Source: Ascarosepion bandense | Lineage: Eukaryota; Mollusca; Cephalopoda; Sepiida; Sepiidae | Length of the DNA: 64,000 nt | Assembly (NCBI GenBank): GCA_037127315.1 | Contig: JBBBDQ010000445.1 | Span: 2,685,001 to 2,749,000, forward strand | Direction of reading: 5' to 3' | Shown here: piece after piece, positions 10,142 through 21,745 of the stretch | How positions within the stretch are numbered: position 1 is the stretch's first letter | How the letters are laid out: every line of letters begins with the position of its first letter | Position numbers and translations under genes: made by a program | Notes under the pieces: generated by a model | The model's input: only the letters and a program-made list of their open reading frames with translations | Told to the model about the DNA's origin: nothing | Databases searched by the model: none

Positions 10142-11930
10142 TCTTCAGAACGTAGGCAGTCATAGCTCTCCACAATTTCTTGACCCTTGTAAAAATCCTC
10201 AAAATTTGTTTTTTGTTAACGCTCCTAATCCCTGTTCTGCCAACCATTTACACAAGCTCGTTAGGTATGTTATGCATTGTTTTTCCTCTTGCCTTTAATA
10301 TGTCGTGTGAGTGTCAAATTCTCTTAGTAAAGTTTTGTCTTTTTTCTGTCTCTCCTAACCCCTGTTCTGCCAACCATTTACACAAGCTCGTTAGGTAGGT
10401 TATGCATTGTTTTTCCTCTTGCCTTTAATATGTCGTGTGAGTGTCAAATTCTCTTAGTAAAGTTTTGTCTTTTTTCTGTCTCTCCTAACCCCTGTTCTGC
10501 CAACCATTTACACAAGCTCGTTAGGTAGGTTATGCATTGTTTTTCCTCTTGCCTTTAATATGTCGTGTGAGTGTCAAATTCTCTTAGTAAAGTTTTGTCT
10601 TTTTTCTGTCTCTCCTAACCCCTGTTCTGCCAACCATTTACACAAGCTCGTTAGGTAGGTTATGCATTGTTTTTCCTCTTGCCTTTAATATGTCGTGTGA
10701 GTGTCAAATTCTCTTAGTAAAGTTTTGTCTTTTTTCTGTCTCTCCTAACCCCTGTTCTGCCAACCATTTACACAAGCTCGTTAGGTAGGTTATGCATTGT
10801 TTTTCCTCTTGCCTTTAATATGTCGTGTGAGTGTCAAATTCTCTTAGTAAAGTTTTGTCTTTTTTCTGTCTCTCCTAACCCCTGTTCTGCCAACCATTTA
10901 CACAAGCTCGTTAGGTAGGTTATGCATTGTTTTTCCTCTTGCCTTTAATATGTCGTGTGAGTGTCAAATTCTCTTAGTAAAGTTTTGTCTTTTTTCTGTC
11001 TCTCCTAACCCCTGTTCTGCCAACCATTTACACAAGCTCGTTAGGTAGGTTATGCATTGTTTTTCCTCTTGCCTTTAATATGTCGTGTGAGTGTCAAATT
11101 CTCTTAGTAAAGTTTTGTCTTTTTTCTGTCTCTCCTAACCCCTGTTCTGCCAACCATTTACACAAGCTCGTTAGGTAGGTTATGCATTGTTTTTCCTCTT
11201 GCCTTTAATATGTCGTGTGAGTGTCAAATTCTCTTAGTAAAGTTTTGTCTTTTTTCTGTCTCTCCTAACCCCTGTTCTGCCAACCATTTACACAAGCTTT
11301 TCGTTAGGTAGGTTATTTTTGCATTGTTTTTCCTCTTGCCTTTAATATGTCTGTAGTGTCAAATCTTAGTAAAGTTTTGTCTTTTTGCCCTGTCTCTCCT
11401 AATCCCTGTTCTGCCAACCATTTACACAAGCTCGTTAGGTAGGTTATGCATTGTTTTTCCTCTTGCCTTTAATATGTCGTGTGAGTGTCAAATTCTCTTA
11501 GTAAAGTTTTGTCTTTTTTCTGTCTCTCCTAACCCCTGTTCTTCCAACCATTTACACAAGCTCGTTAGGTAGGTTATGCATTGTTTTTCCTCTTGCCTTT
11601 AATATGTCGTGTGAGTGTCAAATTCTCTTAGTAAAGTTTCTCCTTTGCTATCTCTCCTAATCCCTGTTCTGCCAACCATTTACACAAGCTCGTTGGGTAG
11701 GTTAAGCGCTGCTTTCCTTTGTCTAGCCTTCAATATATCCAGTGAGTATCAATTTCACTTAGTAAAGTTTTGTCTTTTTGCTGTCTCTCCTAATCCCTGT
11801 TCTTTCAACGATTTAAACACACTCGTTAGGCAGGTAATATGCTGCTTTGTTATCTCTTTTTGTTATCAATATGTTCTGTGGGCATCAAATTTTGTAGCCT
11901 TCTTTCCTCATTATACACCCTAGAAATTTC
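10142..11930 (-). repeat. 130-bp tandem array derived from a LINE 3' region
   Basis: CAACCATTTA recurs at 10241, 10371, 10501, 10631, 10761, 10891, 11021, 11151 and 11281. Four more diverged units follow, about 13 in total. Units from 10371 to 11280 are nearly identical. The unit 11281-11414 has small insertions (period 134). The lead-in at 10142-10180 (CGTAGGCAGTCATAGCTCTC) matches the minus-strand 3' end of RTE-like LINEs seen elsewhere here, so the array probably grew from such an end. The array does not code. Confidence 0.85.
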
Positions 11931-11959
11931 AACTGGCTTTTTCTGATTCTAGGTATTTG

Positions 11960-12880
11960 TGTCCTTTTTGTTTCCATTTTGATTATGAATAGAGATTAAG
12001 GTCCTTTTTTTCTTGCGATGTGTTTATGAATAGATCGTAGGGTCTTTTTTTCCCATGGTGTTATTATGAATAGAGAGTAAGGACCTTTGTTTTCTTGCGA
12101 TGTGATTATGAATGGAGAGTAAAGTGCTTTCATCTCTTGGTGAGATTGTGAATAGAGAGTAAGGTCCTTTCTTTTCTCGCGGTGTAATTATGAAAAGAAA
12201 TTAAGGTCCTTTCTTTTCTTGCGTTGCGATTATGAATAGAGAGTAAGATCCTTTCTTTTCTCGTGGTGTGATTATGAATAGAGAGTCATTTCTTTTCTTG
12301 TGGTGTAATTACGAAAAGAGAGTAAGGCCATTTCTTTTCTTGCAATGTTATTATGAATAGAGACTAAGGTCCTTTAATTTCTATTGTTACAGTTATGAAT
12401 AGAACGTAAGGTTTTTTTTTCTTATGGTGTAATTATAAATAGAGATTATGGTCCTTTCTTTTCTCGTGGTGTGATTATGAAAAGAGAGTAAGGTTCTTTC
12501 TTTTCTTGCAATGTGATTATGAATAGAGAGTAAGATCTTTCGTTTTCTCGTGGTGTAATTATGAATAGAGTGTAAGGTCTTTTTTCTCGTAGTGTAATTA
12601 TGAATAGACAGTTAAGTCCTTTCTTTTCTCGTGGTGTGATTATGAATAGAGATTAAGGTCCTTTCTTTTCTCGTGGTGTGATTATGAAAAGAGAGTAAGG
12701 TTCTTTCTTTTCTTGCAATGTGATTATGAATAGAGAGTAAGATCTTTCGTTTTCTCGTGGTGTAATTATGAATAGAGTGTAAGGTCTTTTTTCTCGTAGT
12801 GTAATTATGAATAGACAGTTAAGTCCTTTCTTTTCTCGTGGTGTGATTATGAATAGAGATTAAGGTCCTTTCTTTTGTCG
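11960..12880. repeat. ~42-bp tandem array with higher-order repeat
   Basis: More than 20 diverged units centred on GATTATGAATAGAGAGTAAGG alternate with CTTTCTTTTCTCGTGGTGT. Late in the array a block of five units is itself duplicated: the segment starting AAAGAGAGTAAGGTTC occurs at 12481 and 12688 (207 bp apart). No coding potential. Confidence 0.85.
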
Positions 12881-13195
12881 GGATTTCGTGGAATGTGTTG
12901 AATGCTTGGCGAGACGAGTGAAACAAAGATGAAATTTTTAAATAAGTTAATCAAGCACTTTTTACATCTCAAAGTCTCTTTAATAGCAACTTGTAATCCG
13001 TCTACAATTTGAAACAGGATGATTTTTCATTTTTTCTTAGAAAATCAAGATTTCAGTCAGTGCCAAAGCTGATTGAATTTCAACACTTGGGTAGATGAAA
13101 GGTTTATGGTAAAGAAAACACACTAGGGCAAGACAAGGAATCTAATGACAGGTTATTAATTGCTGAATTGCTGAAGCAAGTCACAGGTATCTCTT

Positions 13196-13500
13196 ATCAG
13201 TCAAGTGCCATACGTGATACACGCTTGGGCGATCATGTCTCGAAAGAGACATCACTGACTGGGCAGAAGATTACGCCGCAGTAGGTTGCCATTGCTTTCT
13301 GCGGTAGACTGGTTGCCGACCAAGGCTATAGAACCCAATCTGTCGTATTATTTAACCCATAGCTGGAGGGAAGAGACGGATTAATGCCTTTCCCAAGGGT
13401 ATTTGCGCGTAAGTGAATGCAAGGAATACGGTTGGAATTCGAACTCAGCTCCTCGATTTCTCGTTCCGAGCCGATATCCAATGCACCACAACGCACATAT
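13196..13500 (-). mobile_element. tRNA-derived SINE
   Basis: Near full-length minus-strand copy. The tail (CAGTCAAGTGCCATACGTG) lies at the left, and the tRNA-like head with B box and GTGCGTTGTGG complement lies at the right. A short minus-strand ORF across it is not meaningful. Confidence 0.85.
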
Positions 13501-13741
13501 CCACGTAGGCGATAGGGAGTGTAAGACATTCCATTCAACACTTCCCCCTGAGCTCATTTTCTCATGAAATTTGGCTCAATACCTTTTCTTTTTTGGGTCA
13601 CGACATAATTGTTTGACTTTTTGTCTTTTTCTAGTACTTTTAAGTTTCACCCACACAAAACAGATTGACTTCCAAATTGTACTATTTTAAGAACAAATCC
13701 AAACAAATTTAATATTCTTGCATAGATTCTTGAATAGAAAA

Positions 13742-14243
13742 TCTAAACTTATTTATAAATGGAACTTTGTCTGTCTGTGTGTCTCTCCGTTACCTATAGA
13801 CTCCGAAACGGCTGAACCGATTTTCTTGAAAATTTACATAGTTGTACTATAAGCGTTTGCGAGTGTTCTTAGCTAGGTTTTATGTCGAGGTACCCCCGAT
13901 AAATATCGAAAATCGATAATCGAAAAAATCGGGTTATAGAAGGAGTAGTCCGATTTTAATCAAATTTTGTGCACTCATAGACAAAAACATAAGAAACAAT
14001 ACTCAGAAGTTTCAAGGTTGCAGTTCTTACAATAGTGCAGAAAATTTGATATCAATACCAGGAAACCAAAATTTGACTTACATCCATTCATTTTTCTTTC
14101 AGTCTACGGTTTTGCTTTAACTGGAAACAACTATTGCTTTTTTAGTCTTTCGTGCCAACGTCCAAAGAGTCAAGAGCCTCCAGGACCATGGATTAGTTTT
14201 AAATCTTTCATTACAACCAAGTAACGCCGGGTTATACTGCTAG
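13742..14243 (+). mobile_element. Non-autonomous Helitron, complete ends
   Basis: The element begins TCTAAACTTATTTATAAATG after an A. It ends with a hairpin around CGCCGGG, then TATACTGCTAG, followed by T. These are the A|TC...CTAG|T ends expected of a Helitron. Length is 502 bp. No Rep/helicase is encoded, so it depends on an autonomous partner. The 5' part (CGAAACGGCTGAACCGATTT) is the motif common in invertebrate copies. A longer relative lies at 59933-60631. Confidence 0.7.
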
Positions 14244-14249
14244 TATATT

Positions 14250-14690
14250 TAAACAAGAATTCTAATTATGATCGTCACAAACAAATTATGCATATTGTAC
14301 AGAAAATTTGTTGTTCTAATTTTTTTTATTTTAGAAAACTGAAAATGTCTTTTCTAGTTTTGTATTCAAAAATGTTTTGCTGAAAATGTTTTTTTCCTTC
14401 AAAAATGTGTCATGGTAATAATTTTTTCTTCAAACATGTATTTTTGGTAATATTTTTCTTGCAAAACTGTATATTTTTCTATAAAAGCCTATTTTTATAC
14501 TTTTATAGTGTTTTGACCCAGTTTGGGGATAAACTATTTGATCATAGCTGGGACCCTAACAGGTGCTACCACTCCGGGTCAGAGTGAACCTGAGAACAAC
14601 AGCAATTAAGAAGTGGTTCTATGCTCTTCACAACCTCCCAATCAGAGGCCTTTCTGCCGGATGCTGTTTATCGTCATGGTCATGAACTCA
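14250..14690 (+). repeat. Interspersed repeat R1
   Basis: This is one of four copies of an unclassified family of about 480 bp (others at 32702-32870 joined with 46558-46880, and at 49018-49495). It has TTCAAAAATGT-rich middle repeats, then ATAGCTGGGACCCTAACAG and GAGGTGGTTCTATG-like motifs near the 3' end. No ORF. Confidence 0.7.
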
Positions 14691-15890
14691 TATATTTAAA
14701 TTAAATTTTTATAAGGCTGTGCTATAAGGCTTTCACTGATCACCGGAATGAGATCGCAACGCTCTAATTTTGAACGCAAACTTAATATTTAAACTCGTTT
14801 CCTCAAAATATGGTAGCGAATTGTAAAAATAATATTTTGTGTCATTATTCATCATGTCTGTTGGGGATCACCCCTTTTTGGATATAAGCATGAACTCGCC
14901 TAATGTGTCCATATAATTCTGCCTATACAGAGAACGGCAGTGGTTGCAAGCTCGCTGCGACTACATCTCTCACTGTCAGCTCTCTGCCTTCGGGTAGAGG
15001 GCACTCTCTGCTTCCGAGCAGAGAGCAATAACCCAGTCGTAGTTCCGCCGAAGGGTAGAAGCGCGACTGGGGAAAAATAGACAGGTATTTTTTTGCCGGG
15101 CCATATAACCCGGAAATCCCACTCATAACTGACCATGTGTCACATGTCGCCCTTAGTGGGAGGGACGACTAAATATAGTGGTTGTCAGTGAGACAGTTTA
15201 GTAAGGAGTCAGTTGGCCCCTAAGTTGGTGCATATTAAGTTGGAGTTATTTGAATATAGACTCATTACCCGGACATACTTTTTCACTACAAGACTGTATA
15301 TATTGATTCTACTAACAGTATTCCTAGTATTCCTGAATTGACTAACTCGTGTTCCAGTTTGTATATTTTTGTTCACTATAACTTACATTTTCTCTCTCCA
15401 TATCTGCTTTTGTTATTTATTATTTTGCGTGTTTTTTTTTTTAACCAGAATCCACAAAAATGTCTAACCCCAATATTGAAATTGAGTGTAATATCATGGT
15501 TCCAAAATCGACCTTCCCTATCTGCATTCAAATTACCGGAAAAATTCTTCCCGAGATTCTTAAATGAGGATTTATTATTTACATCGTTCAGGGTATGACG
15601 ATAAACTGCAGCCGTCAGAGTAGCCTTTGATAGGGATTTTTTTAGGAGATTGGAACCACCTCTTAGTTATTTTTCTCCTAGATCCGACTTGACAGATGCT
15701 GGTAGCAGCTTTTTGAAAATATAAAATATGTTAGAAATAAGTACCAGCTATACATTTTTTGAAAGAAAATTACAAGCAATACACTTTTGGAAAAATAAAT
15801 TTACTAAAGCTCACAAGAAAATAAAATTTCGGTATTAGATAAACCATAAGGATGTTAATATGCCGTTAAACAAATCAAACCAAATCATTA
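14691..15890. other. Unclassified; GC-richer palindromic patch
   Basis: Around 14980-15060 a stretch with CTCTCTGC and GCAGAGAG inverted pairs forms a strong hairpin. Two overlapping minus-strand ORFs (14900-15136) cross it but resemble no family I recognise. A retroelement LTR is possible (TGTTGGGGATC at 14868) but no partner was found. 15160-15850 shows nothing identifiable. Confidence 0.35.
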
Positions 15891-16483
15891 AAGCAGGTAC
15901 AAAAATTTAAATACCTGGGAAGTCCTCTAACAGAAGACGGAAAGTGCGACACAGAGATCCAAAGGCGAATTGGCATGGCGAAAGACGCGTTCCAGAAGCT
16001 GAGTAAAGTATTAAGACACAGGAAACTTTCACTAGAAACAATGAAGAGAGTATTGGATTACTATGTGATGTCGGTTCTTCAATGTGGCAGTGAATGCTGG
16101 AAAATATCATTATAAATGAAGAAAGAATCTTGAAGAAGCTGAAATGTCGTTCTACAGAAGGATGCTGCGGATATCATGGACCGAGCTTGTGAACAATGAT
16201 GAGGTTTTGGAAAGGATGGAAACGAAAAGGAAATTAATACTGAGCATCAGGAAGAGACAACTAAAGTTCCTGAGACATGCAATGAGGAAGGAGGGCTTGG
16301 AGAACCTGATACTAAAAGGCCAGATAGAGGGAATAAGAGACAGGAGAAAGCAGCGGATGACATACTTGAAGGTCCTGAGTAGTTGGATGACAGAACGGGA
16401 GTTGCGTGGTGTTACAGGAGAAAGCGTGCTAAGAGCCATGATCGCCTACGTCCCGAAAGGACAAGCACAAAGAAGAAGATAAA
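15891..16483 (+). mobile_element. RTE-like LINE 3' fragment with long flanking repeats
   Basis: Encodes the same thumb and C-terminus as 2312-3393, with a stop near 16115. The frame at 16144-16482 gives MSFYRRMLRISWTELVNNDE and KLILSIRKRQLKFLRHAMRK. The 3' end is AGAAGAAGATAAA. A 40-nt direct repeat (GATGTT.ATATGCCGTTAA...) flanks it at 15851-15890 and 16484-16523 with three mismatches. Confidence 0.8.
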
Positions 16484-16523
16484 GATGTTGATATGCCGTT
16501 AAACAAATCAAATCAAATAATTA

Positions 16524-16984
16524 TTTACACTCGGACTACTGTTCTAATCTTCGTTGTTTATCGCAACGTTTCGGGTGTTTACACTCTGGTTTTCTTCAGG
16601 TATCTGTCGATCCGAATAACCATCGAGAGATTTCGAGCTGAACGTCTTATCTAATCTACGGACTAAAATATATTCTTTCTGCCATTTTTGTCTAGGGATA
16701 TCCCATCTTGTATCTATTTAACATTGCTCACTTATTATCTTGAGACATGAGATTGTGAGTTCAATCCCAAGGCCGAGTAGCGCAGATTTAAGGCCAAAGA
16801 AAGCAATAAATTAAGCGATACTAAATAAAAACAAGACGAAATATCTCCGCACATGGACAGCAAAAGTAGAAACATAGACCACATCGCTGATGGCTAAGCG
16901 GATCGATAGACATCCCACGAAGGCTGTAGATGGCTGAAACGTGGTGATAAAAACTAATGAGAGGATATTAGTTCAAATGGAATT
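16524..16984. other. PLE-terminal-like motif, otherwise unclassified
   Basis: On the minus strand at 16560-16625, CTGAAGA is followed by a GTGT/ACAC hairpin and then CCGAAACGTTG, a hammerhead-like order typical of PLE ends. A second weak match (GGCTGAAACGTGG) lies near 16930. No coding sequence is seen. Confidence 0.35.
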
Positions 16985-17755
16985 TTATCGAAGCAGTGAC
17001 GACGCCATGAAAGACATACTTACCTCTCTAACGTACAGAATTTGGTCTGAAACGAGTTCCCATTCTTCTTCTTCTATCTGCCCTGTCCCTTCAGGATGTA
17101 GGCGATCATGGTTCTCCACCTCCCTATCCCTTGTGCTTCTTAGTATGTTTGCTCCTGTTACTCCTGGCAACCCCCGTTCCGTCATCCACCTGATCAGGCC
17201 CTGCAAATATGTTATCCGCTGCTTTTCTCTGTTTCTCTTTCCTATCAGGTTCTCCAAGCCGTTCTTCCTCATTGCGTGTCCCAGGAACTTCAGTTGTCTC
17301 TTCCTGATGCTCAGTATTAATTGCCTTTTTGTTGCCATTCTTTTCAACACCTCATCGTTGCTGGCATGCTCAGTCCGCATCATCTTTCTGTAGAACCACA
17401 TTTCCGCTGCTTCCAGTTTTGTCCTCATTTTCGATGATATTGTCCAGCATTCACTACCGTATTGAAGAACTGACATCACATAGTAATCCAGCACTCTTTT
17501 CTTTGTTTCTAGTGAAATTTTCCTGTGTGTTAGTACTTTACTCTGCTTCTGGAACGTGTCCTTTGCCATGCCAATTCGCCTTCGGATCTCTGTGTCGCAC
17601 TTTCCATCTCCTGTTAGAACACTTCCTAGGTATTTAAATTTTTGTACTCGCTTGATTCTGGTATCTCCCACCTGTATTTGGCATTTTAGGTTGCACCTTT
17701 TGCTGATGACAATGCATTCAGTTTTCTTGAAGTTTATTGTCGAGTTCCCATACAC
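16985..17755 (-). mobile_element. RTE-like LINE, C-terminal RT with long open frame
   Basis: A 256-residue open frame on the minus strand includes INFKKTECIVISKRCN, FKYLGSVLTGDGKCDTEIRR, VLQYGSECWTISSKMRTKLE, WFYRKMMRT, and RKRQLKFLGHAMRKNGLENL. It is the best preserved copy of this C-terminal region in the window. It lacks the endonuclease and the catalytic RT motifs A-C, so it is a 5'-truncated insertion. Confidence 0.8.
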
Positions 17756-17859
17756 ATACCATTATGCCACGGTCGATTTTCCCGGCGCTTTCGTTTCGGG
17801 AAAGTTGCAAGTATCAGGGAGTGACCATAACCCTACCACTTTTAGTACAGCCTCTGTAT

Positions 17860-17901
17860 ATGTGTGTGTGTACGTGTGTGTGTACGTGGGTGTCTGTGAG
17901 T

Positions 17902-17962
<61 letters not shown>
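17860..17962. repeat. (TG)n microsatellite
   Basis: TGTG repeat with early TACG variants, pure from about 17905. ORFs across it are artefacts. Confidence 0.95.
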
Positions 17963-17963
<1 letters not shown>

Positions 17964-18129
17964 AATAATTATGTAGAATTATGAGATAACATCAATACGG
18001 TTAAAATATTTATCTGCAAGCCCCTACCCGGCTTCGAACGGAATATTAGTCCTCACCTGGCGTCTCGGCGTCAGTTACTTTCCAGCCACTGTAATATAGC
18101 TTCTCCACTATTCCAACGTAGCCACCCTC

Positions 18130-18402
18130 TCAGCTAAGCGCCATACGTGATACACACTTGGACGATCATGACTGACTGGGCAGATGATTATCCCGCAGTA
18201 AGTTGCCATTACTTTCTGCGGTAGACTGGTTGACAGCCAAGGCTATAGAACCCAGTCTGTCCTGTTATTTAACACATAACTGGAGTGAAGAGATGGATTA
18301 ATACCTTGCGCGTAAGTGAATGCAAGGAATTCAACTGGAATTAGAACGCGGCTCTCCGATTTCTCGTTCCGAGCCGATATCCACTGCACCACAACGCACA
18401 TC
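18130..18402 (-). mobile_element. tRNA-derived SINE
   Basis: Minus-strand copy with tail (AGCTAAGCGCCATACGTG) at the left and head (ACCACAACGCACATCC) at the right. It is internally shortened near 18305, where the AAGGTATTAATCC block runs into GCGTAAGTG. Confidence 0.85.
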
Positions 18403-18639
18403 CTGTACCTTTTCTGTCAATCCTTTCATAGTAATTCTTATGATGAACTGCTATATATTTAAAAATTCTCCATAAAATCCAAAGAAGAATCTGCAATGTT
18501 ATTAATCCTGACATAGCATCTCGGTTTCAAGTCCCTTTCCCACCGCTATAACGTAGCTTCCCTATGCCTTTTCTAAAAATACTTTCAAAGCTTTTGGGGT
18601 AAATTTTTAAAAGATATCTTTTATTCTCCTCTCCACAGT

Positions 18640-19010
18640 CAAATTGTACATATGGGAACTAATTCGAACTTCGTCAAGAGTTTGAGGTATTATTATAGTG
18701 CTACGAAGCCGTTTGGGTCAGCAACACATAAAAATACAATTTCAGTTGGAATTATGCTGAAGGGAGTGGATTAAACTATAACGCAAGATAATTTTATACA
18801 GAAAGGAAATTTATTATAACACACAAAAATATTCAGTACTTCACACAGGAATAAGGTGACAGAACTATAATATACCGGACACTAGAGCGGGTTCAACTTC
18901 GTACTAGTTTTACACAATATTCACTGGAAAATAAGAGGTGAGTCTAACGAGGAGGATATTTGGAGGAGGTTTAGGCGGAATGGAAAACGGGCCATTCAAC
19001 TCAGCTAGAG

Positions 19011-19046
<36 letters not shown>

Positions 19047-19720
19047 CTAGAGATTATATATATATATATATAGCTAGGGTTTGGTCAGAGTGATTAACAA
19101 AGCAATCTTTACCTTTCACGGAAGCACGTGGTGTATTCACTGGATGTTGAGGAAGGTCATCGTGTGGAGAATTTCAGCTGGTAACTTGATGGAAAGTTCT
19201 TTCGACGTCTTGAACGAATAGCCGGAGAGAGGTCTACGCCTGGTCGGTAGCCCAACAACTCTGGGTTTTTCTACTATTTCTTTCCTTTTATAGAGAACCA
19301 GGGGCCTATATTCACTGGCCCTCTCTTTCTCTGTCTGGTCTTTTCCTTTTTTTTTCTCACTGTAACCATAGTTACCAGGCTATTTAATATCTTTTTGGGA
19401 AGGGTAGAACCTGAACCAATGACCTAATTCATACTACTCTCCTTTCTGGAGTGGTAAAACCCTGACCGAATGACCCGTTACTACTACTGTTAAAAAGGTG
19501 ACTATGTTAGTCATGACCCAAGGCTTCTGAGGCGAAAAAACGCTTCTAACTTCCTCATTACAATCGTAAGAATGTGTTGTTTTGGTGTATGGAATACTGT
19601 GGCATGTTTGGGTCAGTAATCATGGCTAGCTTTGTTTACGATAAGACAGAATGAAGACCAGCCTTTTCCTATCCACCTTGGCCTTGTGCCACATTTTTGT
19701 GTTTTTAAAAAAATATTACT
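18640..19720 (+). mobile_element. Tx1-like LINE 3' UTR split by an ~800-bp insertion
   Basis: 18640-18705 (TTGTACATATGGG, GAGGTATTAT) and about 19540-19720 (GTAAGAATGTG, GGCCTTGTGCCACATTTTT) match consecutive parts of the 3' UTR of the Tx1-like LINEs at 39.3-40.1 and 45.6-46.3 kb. Between them is an unclassified insert with end-facing copies of AAGCC.TT.GGGTCA. It also has minus-strand TATAAAAGG (about 19285) and AATAAA (about 18810), which would fit a solo LTR on the minus strand. A (TA)n tract lies at about 19015-19070. Confidence 0.5.
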
Positions 19721-19749
19721 TTCTTCTGTACTATACAGACTCTATGAAT

Positions 19750-20100
19750 TTCTGAGCAGTATTAGATAGTCGGCAAGATCTCGTCAATATTACAGTTAAA
19801 ATGCGAAGATGTAACCATAAGTTCTATAATAACAGTTTCTTTTATCGCACTTCTCGTTTGTGGAACTTTCTTCCGGCTTCTTGCTTCCTTGGCAAGGTCT
19901 CACCATTTTACAGTTGAAATGGCTAGATGTAACCGTAAGTTCTACGCTAACAGTTTCTTTTATTGAACGTCTTGCTTGTGGAAGTCTCTTCCGGCTTCTC
20001 GATTCCCTGGCAAGGTTTCATCATTTTACAGCTGAAATAGCTAGGCGTAACCGCAAATTCTATGCTAACACTTTCTTTTATTGCACTAATCACACGTAAA
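19750..20100 (+). repeat. Tandem repeat of a LINE C-terminal coding segment
   Basis: Three copies of an approximately 118-bp unit start near 19772, 19890 and 20009. Each encodes versions of RCNxKFYxNSFFYRTSRLWN, the C-terminal signature of jockey/CR1-group LINEs also seen at 4266-4487. The unit length is not kept in frame, so no joined reading frame survives. Confidence 0.65.
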
Positions 20101-21280
20101 ACTCTCTTCAGGCTTTTCGATTTCTAATCAACGTTAATCTTCAAAAAATGAAATTAAATATCAATCGTTATTTTTTGTCTTCTTAATTTCAGTTAGTTTA
20201 TTGTTCTCCTTCCTTAATAATCTTTTTTTCTGATATTCTTTTGCACTCAGTACCCACCTCGGTACCAGCGGCTTTGCTGTCTCGCTTGAAGTGAAATGGT
20301 CAAAAAAAAAAAAAAAAAAATCCGCGTTTATAAAAGGAGTGGTACACGTGAAAGATAACAAATATTAGTTATCCAAATTCCACCTCAAGCAATTCTTCAT
20401 TATGACGCTTCGGGAACCCGGAACTGGTCTATCCCTTTTTAAACCTGAAATAGGAGTGTTACTACACCGGGGTGCCCTATCTCTGGTCATATTCAGATAA
20501 TTGAGGATTTAAAATTGCCCTCACTGGCGCACCCATTCGAGCACAATATAGTTTATGCGTGAGTTTAGAGTGGGAATGGTTTTGTTGAGTACGTTTTAAT
20601 GTGCTTAGTTGTTTATTTCACCAGGTTAGTTTTCTGTTTTTAGGGAGGTTTCTTCGATTATTTTGAAAAAAAAAAATTCTCATTTTTGTTTTTATGCTGT
20701 CGTGGGGGCGTAAACCGAGTTATATTTCTGTTGTTTATAGTTGAAATTGTTTTCGCTTTTTTTTTTGCATTCTAATATCTACTGTTTCTTGGTGTAATAT
20801 ATTACTTTGAACGGCTGATGTAATTGACAGATACATCTGGCCGCAGATAAGATCAACAAAGTGACAACCCGACAAAGTAAAAATGCGTGGGTAAAGATGG
20901 GTGGCCATGTGTGTCATGTGGAAGCTTTAAGACTATATAACGTCTAAAATTTTGACTGAAGAAAAAAGAAGAGCCCCTCTGTCTTCCGACGCACGACAGC
21001 TCCTTCGGGTGCGCGAATTATCTCCAGCTGCACACAAACATCTCCGTCGAAAAATAAAAATATAAAATTATATTTATATACATACGTGTTACTCGTTGCA
21101 TTCCAGCAGTAGTATATAAAATTAGTGCTGATTCATAGGTTCTTTTTTTTCTTTTTACGGAAAGTTCCGAAGATTAACGACATGGAGTTAACAGCCGACA
21201 TATTCAATTTATTTGAATTAACATTATTTTTAATCGATGCTCCTATTTGAGTTGGTATTCTGTTTTTAATTAAACAGTAT
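20101..21280. other. No recognisable gene
   Basis: Contains an A18 run near 20302 (possible retroposed tail) and scattered T-rich sequence. Short ORFs on both strands lack any motif I know. Confidence 0.4.
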
Positions 21281-21345
21281 ATTTATATAATTATTTCCAC
21301 CGGCCTGATTTAGGTAAATAATCAGGCCGGTGGAATTTTTTTTCT
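21195..21345. mobile_element. Foldback/MITE-like end with perfect hairpin
   Basis: CCACCGGCCTGATT and AATCAGGCCGGTGG face each other with about 10 bases between (21298-21336). The preceding 90 bp (TTTTAATCGATGCTCC, TTTTTAATTAAACAGTAT) match the arms of the foldback element at 62597-62975. It looks like that element with its central region deleted. Confidence 0.55.
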
Positions 21346-21478
21346 TCTTGAACACCATTTCTTTTTTGTCTTTTCTTTAATACTTTCTATTCTTAGTTTT
21401 CTCATTCTCTTTCAGTTTTGCTCCCTGGAACACCCGCTCTTGCATTCGAGTGATATTGTCACATTGCTTCGGGTAAAA

Positions 21479-21480
<2 letters not shown>

Positions 21481-21532
<52 letters not shown>
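21481..21532. repeat. (TA)n microsatellite
   Basis: Pure TA run. Further (TA)n/(TG)n tracts lie at 21860-21920, 22398-22442, 22468-22516, 22848-22898 and 23400-23438. Confidence 0.95.
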
Positions 21533-21534
<2 letters not shown>

Positions 21535-21745
21535 TAGACTTTGAAAAACAGTAGCTACTCTATCATCTACGCATCGTTCATTCAGCAATGAATTAGAACA
21601 CTCTCAGCTATTGGGCGTGTATAATGATAATACACAGGCTAAAAAAGTCTGCCTCCTTCTACCGAGCACCCATACCTCAGAAGTAGAATCGCCGACTGAC
21701 GCCAATTCGGTCGGGTTTCAATCCTGGGTTAAAAAGCAGTCGAAG

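Noticed and set aside
10142..11930. CRISPR-like regular repeat array
   Set aside because: The whole 130-bp unit is repeated, with no unique spacers, in eukaryotic LINE-derived DNA. It is a tandem satellite.
14900..15136. Two overlapping small minus-strand ORFs as a gene
   Set aside because: They cross a hairpin-rich patch, overlap in different frames and show no recognisable motif or splice signals.
17329..17903. Plus-strand ORFs at 17.3-17.9 kb
   Set aside because: They are antisense shadows of the minus-strand RTE-like reverse transcriptase.
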